Part shown: positions 37,901-52,900 of the stretch, in pieces
How the letters are laid out: each line of letters opens with the position of its first letter
Position numbering within the stretch: position 1 is the stretch's first letter
Assembly (NCBI GenBank): GCA_964020085.1
Contig: OZ026608.1
Span: 20,212,123-20,276,122 of the forward strand
From: Micromussa lordhowensis
Lineage: Eukaryota; Cnidaria; Anthozoa; Scleractinia; Lobophylliidae
Direction of reading: 5' to 3'
Length of the DNA stretch: 64,000 bases
The notes under the pieces: model-generated
What the model was told of the DNA's origin: nothing
Databases searched by the model: none
The model's input: the letters and a program-made list of their open reading frames with translations, nothing else
Position numbers and translations under genes: made by a program

Positions 37901-40900
37901 GTGCTTGTTTCTGATGAAATTACTGAGAGAAGATGGTGAAAGACATCTTCTTCGTATCTTGTGCAGTTTTGAAGATCAATTTGCTATAAATACTCCAGCA
38001 TAAATGTCTTGCCCTTGAGGTCTTCTCTGTTCAACGAAAATAGAGTTACAAATTACTAGGGATAGGCAATCGTTGATATAGACGTACAAAATCTCCTCAC
38101 TTGCCTCTATACAATTCTTAAAGTAACGGTAGTGAGAATTGCATTTATGTAATGATTTTCCCTAAGCAATACTTTTCTTGGTTCAGTCTCTAATCAAGTG
38201 TATGCACATCTGCATGATACAAACGTTTCAAATGTCTTTGGTTTTGTTTGGTCAGTAAATAATCTGTTCTTGAATTTAAGTTTTATTTTACCCCCAAAGT
38301 GGAGCCTCTGATAAAAACACTGTACTACACCCTGTCTGTGACATTTGACTGTGATCTTAACTTTCACTGGTTTCCAAGCAACAAACTTTAGTTTGGTGAA
38401 ATAATGACAGCCATTAATTTTTAAAATGTCTAATTTTGTTGGTAAATTGTCAGAAATTTTATACCTGTTTCCTTGTGTTTCTAAATATCAAATGGCATTT
38501 TATGACCTGCAATTAAAGTTTGTCAAAAAGCTAATAACTAGTATAATACATGTACAATGATTTTGACCATTTTGCTGGGATTTATAGTGCTTGATATCTC
38601 TAAATAAATAAAAGCTATACCTTGCTTGTGACTGTTACAAAATGTTCAATGTTGGGAGCAACTTTATAAGATCAATAGAGCTTCCCTTAGTGGCTATATA
38701 ACTTCAAGTTATTACTTGTTATATCTTGACTAAGTCAAGATATCTAAAGAGCTATATCACTTTCAAAATGGTATTACAGATGTTTTTAACGGCGCTAGTT
38801 AACGGCTTGCACATCTCGAAAAGTTTAGCCTAAATTTTTCAAGTTTGTTGTTTGTAATCCATGTCAATCTTCTCCACCCTTGATCATCCTCTTTCCATTA
38901 TTAATAGTTAATTAGTATTTTTAAGCACTTTCCTGTCATCAAAGTAAACTAGTTTTCTCAGGTTTCCTACAATTTAAAGGTAATTTTGTACATGGCCAAA
39001 ATAACTCAAAATATGGTGACTGTGTTCCTTTTATGTACATGCTCACTTTCTGTCTAATTGTCATGCATATAGTTTCCGTATTCCAATCGAACTACAAAGT
39101 TATTCCCTACAGCAACTTTGTAAATTTTGGTTGCCATTTAGCTAAAAGAAAATCAAGTTTTGTTAAATACCATAATGTGTAAATCTTGTGCAGTTTTGAT
39201 TGTTTCTTAACTGCATTTCACATCGCCTTCAAGCAACACACTACAAATGATTGTGATGCCCTGCTTTAAATCTGCATGACCGTGTACCATGCCAGTTGTT
39301 GGAAATAATGTTTTGCTGATACGTACCATGCTCTGCATGATACATACCCCGGTAGACTTTTAGCATCACTTTTTTAGTGTATCTTCATTCAGTAAGTTCA
39401 TAGTTTGAAGTGGAGGTCATGACCTCTAGACATACCTCTAAATAATCACTTCAGTATGACACATTAAGGCCTTTTCCATCCCATATGGCACAACAAGGAC
39501 AGATAATCATGACATGTCAAACGTTTGTACAGTTTTCAAGTAAAGTCAGGGCTCGACTTTCATAAGTTTTCAGGCTTAGTCGCCGGCAAAATTATTTCAG
39601 TGAAAAGCATGGAAAGTTAGTCACCAGTTAAAAAAATTTGATCACATAATTTGGCGACCCCAACTTGCAGGTGTATGCAGTACTTTGTCTATATGGAAGG
39701 CAGAAGCAAACAAAGTGTCATGAACTTTAACCACATCTTTAAAGGACAGAAACGGGTTGGGAAGACAAGTTTTTTTACTGACCGATGAAATAGTTGTTGA
39801 GCTTGATTATCACAAAATGTCATGATTTGTGCGTTGACCAGTATTAATTCTCGTAAATCAATAACATGTCATTTTACTCTCGACTGGCAAATGGTCACAT
39901 GTTTACACATGTATTATTTAGAAGTATTTAACACCAGTTTTTAGACAGTGGAAGTTAGGTCAATGTTTGATAACAATGTGACTTATAAACCTACCATCAG
40001 GTCATACCGAATCTCCAGCAGGGGGCCGTGCCATCCCCGGGATTCCCTCAGATGGGGGCAACTGATGGTCCCCCGGGAGGTTCAAGTATGCCAGGAGGAA
40101 TGCCTCCTTATTTTACGGTAAGCAGTCATAAACTGTGTTAAGTTGAATTGCTTTAACTTTTTGTCATACATTTACTCTGGTTAGGGGTGGACCATTTGAT
40201 TTTTGATGGGGGGGTTGCAGGATTTTTTGGCTGCTAGATATATTTTTTTATTGCTCCAGCCCTGCAGGATTTTTTTTTAATCTCCATGGCCTTGCATGTT
40301 ATTTTTTTAATGGAAATTTAAAACACAAATTTTGAAGTTAACTTTACCGTCACCATCCCCTCAAAATTCACCCTGTTAAAAACCACCTTAACACACAATG
40401 CCTTTTGAAGTTTACATCTTACTTTCAAAGCAATAAAGAGTTTCACCTTTATTCAGTGTACAAAGAAAAGCATCTCCACTAACCTGCGGCTAGTTGATTT
40501 CCCTGTCAGGCTAGTGGACGTTATGCATCACTTGCCCACTGAACAAGCGAACGTTTTTTTCTTTCTAATAATACGTAATGCTACTGAGAAAAGCCTTAAA
40601 ACTTGCGTGTAATGGTTCCAACTTGTCCAAAGGGCAAGCTGGAAATTCCATCTTATTTGCACCCTGTTTATTGCTTTTAAAGCAAGAGAGAGGGACTTCA
40701 AATAAGGAGAAACTGAACAGTAATCTGGCTTCTCATTATACGCATTTAGTATTTGGAGTTATCTAGAGTTTCAAAAAAAAAAACATCAGTGTTCAAGAAA
40801 TGGGGACCTCACTATAGATTTTACCAGTTTAGACGAATTTTGAGTGCACATATCCAGAGTATCAGTTTCACATTCTTTGTATATTTTGAACCCTGCACCA

Positions 40901-43900
40901 ATTCAATGTGACCTGCCTTTACTCTTGTTTGTTCCATTTCTTTTTCTATAAAGAAAATCTTATTTTCTACAAAAATACCTGCACGTGACAACTGTTAGGG
41001 TGGGAATCTGAATGCATGAATATCTTTGAATCATAATATCCTTCTAGATCAGAGGGTTCACTTTATTATAAAAGGAAATCTAATTGATAAATCACGCGTT
41101 GCGCTTGCAAAATACCAAATCACCCATCAAAAAATGTGATGCCCAGTCCCGTATCATGTGACTCACAGCTATTTTAGGGGCTGTCACGAATTACGCAAAA
41201 TCCTTTGCCACGCCCTGCTTAAGGCTGCTTGATATTTTTTCCCTTCTTAAGGATTCTGCAAGATATTTTTTTTTTAACCAGAAGCATATGCTCGATATTT
41301 TTTTGGGGATTTCCACAACCCCCCATCGAAAATCAAATGGTCCACCTCTTAAGAACACCTTTAGGAAGCATCTTTAGACAATATTTACAAGAAATTTATG
41401 TCCTTCCTTCACTGATAACACAAGAGATTTGTGAATACAATAGTTATGTCAGATTTGACATCAGGGATGGTTTTATTTCTTTCCTTCATATTTGTACTTT
41501 CAACACAAGTCTTGTCTTTCACCACAGTGCTTTCAATAAAATTTGAAGTAGGTGGCTTCCTCAGAACACCGCCTGCCAGAGTAATATGAGAATTCCAGGA
41601 GAATTTCTTTCTGGAGAATTTTTCAAAATTAAATATACCCACCGGCTTTGAAGAGAACACCCACCGGAGCACCAGCATTTCATTTTCGCTACACGTATGT
41701 CAGCTCTACTAAACAGATCCTTTTGTAATGTATGCTTATATCCCAGGCTATTGATCTGCAGTCCTTGAAAGTGCTGGTATTCTTTTAAAGCTATCACCTG
41801 TACCAAATGTATGCATTATGTACTTAATACACAGTTTCACTGTTCTTTTCTATGTAGTCATCGCAACCACAAGCCTCACCTCATCAACCACCATCTCATC
41901 AAACTCCTCCAGGCTACATGCCAAATCAGGTACTAAATAACATCGCTTTGGCATATGAGGAAATAATTTTGCAATTTAATTATGTTGAAAATAACTTTGA
42001 CCTACTTATACTTTACCATAAAAGTAATGCTCTCTACCTGTCATATGAATTACGGTCACACTTTAGGGTCGTTCAGCATAATAAATATAATATCACATGT
42101 ATCACTGCTCAAATTAGCTTGGTAATGGTATGTTAGATATTATCAAAAACTGGATCATTGGATAATGCAAGAGTTTCCATTGGCTTAACCATCATGGTAT
42201 ATGGGCCATTATAGCATGTTCTTCAAATATGGTAATATGCGTAATTTTTAGGGGCATTTTTATTTTTATTTTATTTTATTTTTCTATATTTTGGACATAT
42301 TTTTATAAAACAGTTGTTGCACTCATGCTGATTGGATACGAGATGATTAAAGCCAACTTGGTGCTCTGCGTCATCTCATGTCCAACGACACTCGTGGAGT
42401 AATTGTTAATGAATAGTCACACAGTCAATTAACGTGCGGTGAAGCTTTCTTCAAGAAATTAACATCTCATACTTGGTAGCTAGAGAGTAAGTTGATCCAA
42501 ACCTCAAAGTTTTCTAAACCCTTTTCATCTCTTTCCCAATTGCACACTTCATAAAACATTGTTTCATTCTTTTTGATTATATATATGATAATATATATAT
42601 ATATGTTTCCTTTCAGCCCCCTCAGGGATACATGACTAATCAGGTATGAAAATGTACCATCCTTCTAATTACAATGGAACCCTGTTAACATGTGGTCACC
42701 AACAGGCCATGACTGAGTGGCAGTATATATGGGTTAAAATGATAAAGGATTATACAGGCTGGGATTCCGGAATGTGGCCATTGGCCATCATTAACAGGGT
42801 GGTCGCATTACAGGGTTTTCTCATTAGAAAATGTATGGGTGTTTTGCCGGAACAAAGAAAGGTGGCCATAATAACAAAGTGACTGTATTAAAAGGCTGAC
42901 CATAATAGGTGTCTGGGGTTCCATTTTATTACCATTGGTTAATACAGCCATCTTATTATTATGGCTACCTTGAAAAGGTCTGGAGGAGAGGTGAGTCACA
43001 GCAAGTTTCATAAAGGAATATTTTTACCTCTTTAAGTATATTGTAATCATCATTGTCTTTGTTTTTGTTAATACAAATTGAAGACTAAAACTGTTAAAAT
43101 GACAAAGATGTCGGCAAAAGTACCACATACATGTAATGTTTGTGGAAACAATTAAAATTTTCTACCTTATGTCTCAATGTCGTAATGATGCAGTTGAGAT
43201 TTTTCTTCTGATTGTGTTTTTCGTTTTTCTACAGACACCGTATGGCATGTCAAGATATAACCCAGCAGCTAACAGGCCGCCCAATGTGAGGATTCCTGGG
43301 CAGGTAAGCACCAAAACACACTCTGATATGCATATACCTGTAGCAATAGACTTGCTGTCATGGATGTCGCAAAGATTTCAAGTAAGGTAATGTCTGTGTG
43401 TCAGGCCAAGGGTCCGTGCAGCTGGAGCATGTCCTGTAGCATGAAGTGAGTAGGAGTATTTGTACTTCCTAGATGGGGTGCTGGTCCATTGCAGGGCTAC
43501 CCCCAGTATTAAATTTGTTGGTACCCATGAATTATACACCTGGGTTGAGAAAGGCTTTGTGAAAGTAATGTGTCTTGCCGAAGAACACAACGCAATGTCT
43601 GCCAGAACTCGAACCTGGACTGCTTGATCCAGAGGCAAGTGCATTAACCATAAAGCCACTGCACCTCCCATGCCTCAGCAAGTAGGTAGCTTTATTTGTC
43701 GGAGTACGTAGAGTGTGAATAAAGGGAATAACGTGGCAGAGTGTGGTACCATTTGGGACCACCCTGTTGATGGTGATTTCCACTGCCACTACTTTTGACC
43801 ACCCTGCTCACTAGAAAGTTTCAAAAAGTCTAAGTAGAAAGCTTATTGCATGTTTATTCTGTAATCATTTAGCCTCCAGGAGGTGTGGCAGGTGTACCAG

Positions 43901-46900
43901 GAGCACAGCCCTTGTTGCCAAGCACCATGGACCCAACAAGGCAACCAGGAGGATATCAAGGTAAGCATTCATCAATTGTCTGAAATGTTTTCAAGCAAAA
44001 ATGTCATCAGTCTACCAAACACCATAAAAAGAAAACGTGACTAATTTGCAGGAGTTTATCAGTTTTTAGTCTGAGCTTGAGCCTGCTAACCTTTCCACGC
44101 ATTGTTCTTCATGGTCCTTAACTAAACGTTCATTGCTTAGGCATGGCTCGGAAATAACCAACTATTCAGCTTCCTCCATGGTTTTCTTGTTGGATTATAA
44201 ATTAATTACCTCAACTAAACTGGTTTTTTTTTTCCACTGTAACAGGCCAACCCATGCAGATGAGCAGAATGAACCACCCCCGAGTTCCTGTCCCGCCAGT
44301 GAGTGGAAAAGAACAATGTGCACAGTAGAAATAAAAAACATTGTGCTCTTGTTTAGTCAGAGATAGATTTAGTGATTGACTCTTTGTACTTCACTTGTTT
44401 TTTTTTTCATTCAAGATAAAAATTATTGGGTTTATCATACAAAAGGTATATCCTGAAGTGTACATACAAGCTGGTAACCTTTCCTAAATTGCTATTCATG
44501 TAGGACTGAACAGCTGGTTCAGGCTACAAGATATTTTTTTGGGGGGGAAGTGGAAATTGAGTTATTGGGTTTAGTCATGTTTGTGGGTGGTAAAGATTGA
44601 TTCAAGTTAAAAATGCAGGCTTTCAGGGTTTAAGTTATGTTATTCACCTGACAGTTTTTCTGTTTAATAATTGTTCAACACTGGCTTTGTAATATTGGAG
44701 GTTGTTAGTAACATATAATTACTTTCCTTTGTGTAGAACTATGGTGGGATGCGTCCTCCTCCAAACAGCTCAGTCGCACCAGGAGTCAACATGCCAATGT
44801 AAGTCTTAAACTAGAGTCCTTATATGACGCACTCAGTACATTGTACGTCATGATTTTGACCCCTCCTGTACCTGTATGATGTACTGAGTATGTCAAACTT
44901 TTAAGAGATTTAGTCAAACTCCGGGCTCAATGGAAACAACTTTTATCGGCACCTGAGATTCATAGGAGGTTTTTCGAGACTGCTAATATAATTTCCCATT
45001 GCTGTGCTCATATATACCTGCCAACTCTCAACTTCTTCAGATTGAAAACTTCGATCTCACACCTGCTCACACTTGCAGGCCAAATCCTCACGCCTCATTG
45101 AAAAATGTGAGTGCACAGGCAGACCACTCTATGTGTTCGTGGTTTAATATAGAGAATGTATGAGAGTTATGAATAAAGCTCTGAAAATTGCATATTTAAA
45201 TCACATCTCGGCCTAAATATCCCAATAAAGTTAAATGAAGCCATAATCGACTCATGTATGGTGTTTTTTCGCCTTCCTGGGCCGTCTAAAGCGTCTTACA
45301 ACGAAATTACTTTTGGCCGGTTACGGTTAGACATAAGAAGGAGACAAGGCATGCAACTTCGAGGCCGTCAGCCCCGACCTCCTCCACTTCAAATTGGAAT
45401 TAACGCAAAAACTACTGAAAATCTCACCTGAATGGCGACGGATCTTGATAGATGAGTTTTTTCTCTATCTCTTTGCCGAATTTCAGCTTCATCCCTCCAA
45501 CAGTTTCCGAGAAAATCGACGCTGAAGTCATAAATACAGCTTTCTCAATATGATCGGTGCCAAACTCAACGACCAAAGGAATTCAAGGAATGCAGGCCGT
45601 TTCAAATCTACCGCGGGAATCTACCGCTGCCGCGGGAAGCCAAGCGCTGATTGGTAGATTTGAAACGGCCTGCATTCCTTGAATTCCTTTGGTCGTTGAG
45701 TTTGGCACCGATCATATTGAGAAAGCTGTATTTATGACTTCAGCGTCGATTTTCTCGGAAACTGTTGGAGGGATGAAGCTGAAATTCGGCAAAGAGATAG
45801 AGAAAAAACTCATCTATCAAGATCCGTCGCCATTCAGGTGAGATTTTCAGTATTTTTGCGTTAATTCCAATTTGAAGTGGAGGAGGTCGGGGCTGACGGC
45901 CTCGAAGTTGCATGCCTTGTCTCCTTCTTATGTCTAACCGTAACCGGCCAAAAGTAATTTCGTTGTAAGACGCTTTAGACGGCCCAGGAAGGCGAAAAAA
46001 CACCATACATGAGTCGATTATGGTTTCATTTAACTTTATTGGGATATTTAGGCCGAGATGTGATTTAAATATGCAATTTTCAGAGCTTTATTCATAACTC
46101 TCATACATTCTCTATATTAAACCACGAACACATAGAGTGGTCTGCCTGTGGTGAGTGGTTAAAACCTTTGCGCGACATAATTTCCAAAAATATGTAAACT
46201 CAAACCTATGTAAGAAATGAAAATTATGTGTAAATGATGATACTTCCTTCTTCAAAAAGGAAGCACTAGAAGCAAGGCCGTGTTTAGCGATACAGGTCCC
46301 GAGTCTGGGAGTGGGAAATATCGCGGAGCCTTTGTTCCACTGTTGAATGCAAATTTGATTTTTTCATCTTTCGGAATTTTTCGAAGTCTTTAGGAATCTT
46401 TGGATATGTTCGTGTCGTCTTTGAAAAACCCAGCACTCCCAGGATAAAAGTCTTGCACCTATAACTCAGAAAAAGTTGGCAGGTACATGTATATGTCATA
46501 TGGCTATCAAGTTACTTCAACCTCGGCTAAATTAACTGCATTGAAGAAACACTTTTATGGCCATTCAGAAAAAAATGTGGACTTGTCTATAGTTTAAGTA
46601 AAAAAAGTAATATGGCATTTGAAGTTTTTTTTACTTGACGCCCATTGTCAGTGAAAATGGTGTGACACCCAGCATACACAACAACCTCATTTGCAGGGTA
46701 TCTGGTGTTCTCGCCCCCCCTGGAGTGAGAGAGGAGAGACCCTGGTTGGGTCTGGCCATGTGTCTCCCAGAATCTGGGAAATGACAATATTATTAAACTT
46801 CTGAAGGGAGGGGTGGCCTAGTAGGAATTTTTTTGTAAACTGAGCATTCAGGAGCATGAGATAGGTTGTCACCAAAATAATCCAGGAACAATATGATGTT

Positions 46901-49900
46901 CTGCAGCAATACCTGGCAGTAATATTTTACAACCGCTGAAGAAAATTGTCCATTACTCTAAAAATCTCCTCAAGAAGACAAATGAAGAATTCCTCGCCAT
47001 GGCAGAGGTTGTGTATATAAGATCCTTACCTCGGAATGAATCAAGACCACATCTACTATGTAGGTCTCGAGTACCCAGTGCCTTGATCACAAATCAAAGC
47101 CAAAGAGTCACTTCACAAGGAGTGAAAGTGTGAACAGATTTATTTGTCACCGCGCTGACGGCACGCCCCTGACTCTGAAGAGCGTGAAGAAATGATAGAC
47201 AGACTCATCACGGTCTGAATTTTGCATCGCTGCAGATAAACAGGATTTATCGTCAACTAAAAAGAGGCTAAAAAAGAAAAAAATATAATTTTTATTGTGT
47301 CATTATAGTAAATCAGTGTAAAATGGTGTTGACGGCCCAGCACAACTCTTCCGGTTTGTGTCATTTGTGCATTTGGCTTTCTCATTTAATTTTTGGTCTC
47401 TCGCCCGTTGTTTGCTTCAACCGTGTTTCTGAAGGGCACTTTATGTTGTGTTATTAGGAGGAATGGAAATTATAAGTAGAGTGGAGCTGTTTGACTGTGT
47501 TATATGGCACATTTTTTAGAGGTCATAGGTCTGCAGGATTTTCGCTGTTAACTGCATGCCACTTCACAGAGTTTTACACCTCTGTAATTTGTCTTGTGCT
47601 TATACTTTGTTTGTGCTCCTTTCTATGACAAGATATGTTTTTAAGTCTCAAAGTGTTGGCTCTCAAGGGACTAAGATTGAAATATTCTGTGAACATATTG
47701 CTTGCTTGCATTCTATATTGCAATGCCATGCCCGACTATTTCATTTGAACTGTTTTGCATGCACAGCAGTGTGCTGCTTCTTATCACGACTTGACTGTCT
47801 TCATCCAGCTTTTCTGCAGAGACTGTCGTAGCTTTACTTCGAGAAAGCTACATGCTTGTCTAGAGTTTCTTGCATCAATTTCATTGAGTGCATTTAATTA
47901 CTGATGAGATGATGAGATTGCGCTGCTCGACGGCCATCCACAGTTGATTTAATTTGTTGAAGAAGATGAAACATAACTGACTTTCCAAACAATGGCAACT
48001 ACACGACCTTGCAGTAAATTGCCTCAAGACAGAGTTGCTTAACCTTAAGAAAAATGCTGGAATAGATACTATTCAAAGTTGATTTTAAACATTGTTTGGG
48101 TAATGGCGGTTGCAGTGCGATGCTTTGAATTTGACAAAGCTCAACTCAACAAATTGCCTGATTAGCGAGGATAATGATGATGTTCTCAATTGTCAAAGTA
48201 GCATGTGACCACACCCAACCAGGGTCTCTCTTCTCTCCCTCCAGGAGCAAGCATACACAATGGCCTGGCACTTAAGGGGTTAATAATTAAGAATACATCA
48301 AATGATTTATCCATTGCAAAGCCCTTTGTCAACCTTCTTCTCCTGCATGCATTAATTGCAGAAAAACAATACTCTTGTTTCTTGTTGTCTTGTTTAAGGT
48401 TGTCACAAGTAGCCACAGCTGCCAGTGATAATCACCACCTATTCAGTGCTGCATAATCTTAACTAGCTACTCTGCTAGTATTATTTTCTATGATTCTTTA
48501 GAATCCACCACCTACATGTACTCCAACAATTGAAAGCCTAGCTCCTACCTGTATACCTAAAAACATTGTTACAACACTGATAACTGTACAGTACTGTAAT
48601 GGTCTGTGACCTACACAGTGCTCGAAAAAAAACTTGAATTCCAGCTCGCCCTTGGGACAAGTAGCTCTCAAGTTTTGCTTGTCCCTGTGTGCTCTTTTAA
48701 TGATTAGTTGGCAGATGACTTGCCTGATCCTTTGCTCATTGGGCTAGTGACATTGAAAAGTTACTTGCCCAGCGGGAAAATCTACTTGTCCCAGACGACA
48801 GGACAGCACTTTTGTTAGCCTTGGCTTTAGTGTTTTGTTTTTTTAAAGTGGCACTCGTGTATTTTTGGTCAGATAACACCCTGTTCGTATATGTTTGTGT
48901 TTATGGGAAACCCAACAATGATGGTTAGAATTGGTGTAGGATCAAAAAACTTCAGACATAAATTAAGATGACTGGAAATAATCTAACAGGGTTGTAAAAA
49001 AGTTTTTCGTAAAGAAGCAGGTAAATACCTGGACTAGTGGCCCACCTACAATTCATGTTGATCAGGAAGTAGATGGTGATTTTCATCGGCATCAGGCTAC
49101 TTTTCACACCTGTGATTCAAATCGAATACACATTTAGTTAGACAAGGCTTGTCATGGTCCCTTACTTTTGTGTCTTCTGTATTTTGTTTTCTTTATAGGC
49201 CTGGCAGTAGACCCTGGAATCCCACAACTTCGGTAAGAAGCTACTACCACTCTGTATGTGAACCTCCTTGTAATACAAACTCTCAGTTTTGCCATTTTGG
49301 TAGATGTATTATTAAAGAGATCACATTGTACTTTGATCTAAAGCATTCTCCTCAGATGCTGTGCTCCTTTTGGCCAGTACCAAGAATCAAAATCTCTTGG
49401 CAAGTCCAACACTGGACTTACTCAATTTACTGACTTCCCTTCAAATCTGACAAATTTGATTGGCTGAGAATATGAAACTAACACTTTCTGCATGACAGAA
49501 AAAGAGGTCACAATTTTTGGTAGTGACTATGAGGAATGCATTGTTTGTTGATGAGAATAGATCTGAAGGTCCCAATTTAACCTGGTCCTTTGTTGTGCTC
49601 TCTCAGTCTTGATGTTACAACTTGGTTCTCGTTGTATTATAATAATGTTTATATAACCAAAGTGCATAATGTGTCATTTTAGGTGTCCGGACCCCCTGGA
49701 ACGCCGATCATGCCCAGTCCACAAGGTTGGTATCACGTGAATAAGATTTAAACTCACCTGTGACTATTTAAGAGCAGTTTTCTGCCAACGGTCATTAAAA
49801 TCTAATCAATCAGTCAAATCCAAAACAATAACATGTGGCTCAAAAGTAGCAGGCAAAAGGAGTATTTCATTTTGCAGAATTAAAACTTCTTTTCCATCTG

Positions 49901-52900
49901 CTGAGCAATTCTAATGGATCTTCCTTTGTAGTGCAATTATAGTATTTTGCAAATTCTAGTCATTTGCTTTCTGCATTTCCACTGTACAGCGGAGGTGTGG
50001 TGGCCTCATGGTTACTGTGCTGAACTCTGGATGGAGCAGTCGAGTTTGAGCCCTAGCTGGGGACATTGTGTTGTGTTCTTGGGCAAGACTCTTTACACTC
50101 GCAGAGCTTCTCCCTACCAGGTGTACAAATCAATACTGGCAAATTTAATGTTGGGGGTAACCCTTCGATGGACTAACATCCCATCCAGAGGGGAGGAGAA
50201 ATATTCCTAGTTGCTTCATGCTACAGAAACTGGGATAAGCTCCGGCCTGATGGGCCACTTGGCTTGTATGCAGACTTTACCATTACATACCATTTGCACT
50301 GTGTGACTGAACTCTTTCCCTAAAACACAACTGATGTAACCAGTCAGAACATTTGTTTACATTGGTAGCCGTAAGTGATGGTAATTACTTAATATTTTTT
50401 CATGTAATGTGGCAAGAAAAGCAGGAGATTCAATGGTCATGTTCCTCTTATAATAAATGCTTACCTTTTTTCAGACCCGTCAAATGCTGGAGGTGACTCC
50501 ATGTATGCAATGATGAAATCTGTCCCTGGAGGAAACATGTCTGCAGTAAGTTCATTGATCCTTTAAAATCCCACACCTGACATGTAAAAACCAGTAGTAA
50601 TTATTAGGGTTGTCAACAAGGGCTGTAACCCGTAACACCTGTTACGGCTGAGTATGTTTGATGGGCCCTTGATGTTACGGGTAAATTGGCCTGTAGTTGA
50701 TACAATTCACCCACAAATAAATAAGTTTGCTATGGGTGTGAAGATCAAGGTCGTTAGTGATCGTTAGTGTCACGATCGCTGATCGTTAGTGTCTGTTTCT
50801 TTCAGTACATGGGAGGTGGACCAGACTCTGCTTTACCCCTAGGGGCCCAGGAGGCTTCGCTTGGTATGAACGGTGAGCTATATTTAACAAATGAAGAAGC
50901 CTAAGTTGTGTATTACACTGTGATAAAACACGACGGGCATCTGAGAACACGAGGGAAATGTAGAAAACCGAGCCGCAGGCGAGTGTTTTCTACATTCCTC
51001 GAGTGTTTTTCAAATGTCCAGAGTTTTTTTAACACAGTGTAATACACAGATTAGGCTTCTTCATTTGCTTTATGATATAGAGGTAATGATGCGAAAAGCA
51101 ATAAAGCACGCTTTTTCTATGTTTTATTTAACAAATAAAGAAGCCTAAGCCGTGTATTACACTGTGATAAAACACGACAGGCTTTTGAGAACACGAGGGA
51201 AATGTAGAAAACACGTCCACAGGCAAGACTGTTTTCTACATTTTTCGAGTGTTCTCAAATGTCAGGAATGTTTTATCACAGTGTAATACACGGATTAGGC
51301 TTCTTCATTTGCTTGTTTATGATATAGATTTTACGCGCGCAAAACAATAAAACAAGCTTTTTCTATGTTTCATACTCTGATAAAACATGGGATTTTGACC
51401 AATCAGAGCACGCGCAGGGTCCTATCTATATTATATTGAAATATAAACTTGAGTGCAATTTATGTATATTTAACAGTATACACCTGATTGAAAAAAAGCA
51501 ATGTCTGAACAAAAGTATTAACCATGAACTGTATGGCATTATAAAATTATGGGAAGACTGAAAAAGCATGCCTGATCATGAATTTTCAAGTGGTTTCCTT
51601 TTGGTATTTAATAATCACAGGTCTGCTGCCTATGCAGTCCTAATGGTAGCTAAGCTATGAAACAAAAAACTCTGAATGCAAAGAGCGTTGTGATAAGCCC
51701 AAGTTTGCCACAGTATAGACTAGTGAACACGAGATCCATTTTAATGCATGCATGTACATGGTCCATAAGAATGCAAATTATAGTATAAGTTCACAAGTTT
51801 CCCAGAAAACCACAGTGTTGTTGTATCATTTGTGGTTTATACTTTTTCCATGACAATGTTTCTTCAACAGACTAATTTCGATATTTTAAAATTCAGCCTA
51901 ACACAATAGACCTCAACATTAGGCTCTGGGGAATAAACCCCACAAAATCTGTAGTTATTCCCCAGAGTCTCGTACTGAGGTCTATTGTTGCTGAATTTTA
52001 ATATCTCGAAATTGCATGGTTTATTAGGTGTATCTCTACATGAACTTTATTCATCCTCCGCTTGATCTAGATATCCAAGTTTAGAAATTCCTTACTGTGA
52101 GGTCGTCAGAAAGATATATTTTTTTAGTTCTTCCAACATTTTTGTAAGTCTTTACAACAGTAGTATATTTTGTACTCAGTAGAACTTTTTGCATATTTAA
52201 CCAGTTTCAAAATTCAGTTCTCAAATTTTCATAATGTATGACTGTGTTAGCCATTACGCTAAACTCTCAAGTTGTTGAGATAATGCAACAATGAGAGGTC
52301 TTGCTTGCATTGTTGTGTTTTCTTTGTCATCTGAGGATCTGGAATAGGTCACAAGTTGTGATAAGAAACAAACTATCGGATAGGTGACCAATTGCAATTG
52401 AGCAGTGAAGAGCAAAATTTTATGTATGCTCTGTTTGAGACTATTATCTGTCCTGAAGGCCTTTAGCCAGATGGGTTTTCACACTGAAGAAGGGCCATGC
52501 CCGAACCGTTTGTGATGTTTCACAATTTGACACTTTGGCATATTTCTATGCCATCAGTAATTTTTATTTTCTTTTGAATGCAAGTTTCACGCATCGCCCA
52601 AGGATTACAGATACTTTCATACTTGTTCATTCTCTACATTTTGGTTTCGAGGTGTCCTGTGGACACCCACTTCTTAGCAAAATTTAGTGAAAATAACTAA
52701 CTGAAGTATTTTAGACGTTACTATTATTGTTTAGTGAGTTAACTGTGTGTTGTAACAAAATATGTAGTAGTTACAATCAAGTCTTTCATATTAATTTTGA
52801 TTTGTAAACCTTTCATCAGATTCAAACCCTGATATGGATGGTCTGCCCAAGGTAAAATCCTTAGACAAGAATGTTGTTTGTTAGTGTACAAGATTTTTGT

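Noticed and set aside
44820..44905. Imperfect hairpin around gacgcactcagtacat and atgtactgagtatgtc
   Set aside because: Arms are short and interrupted, too weak to call an element.
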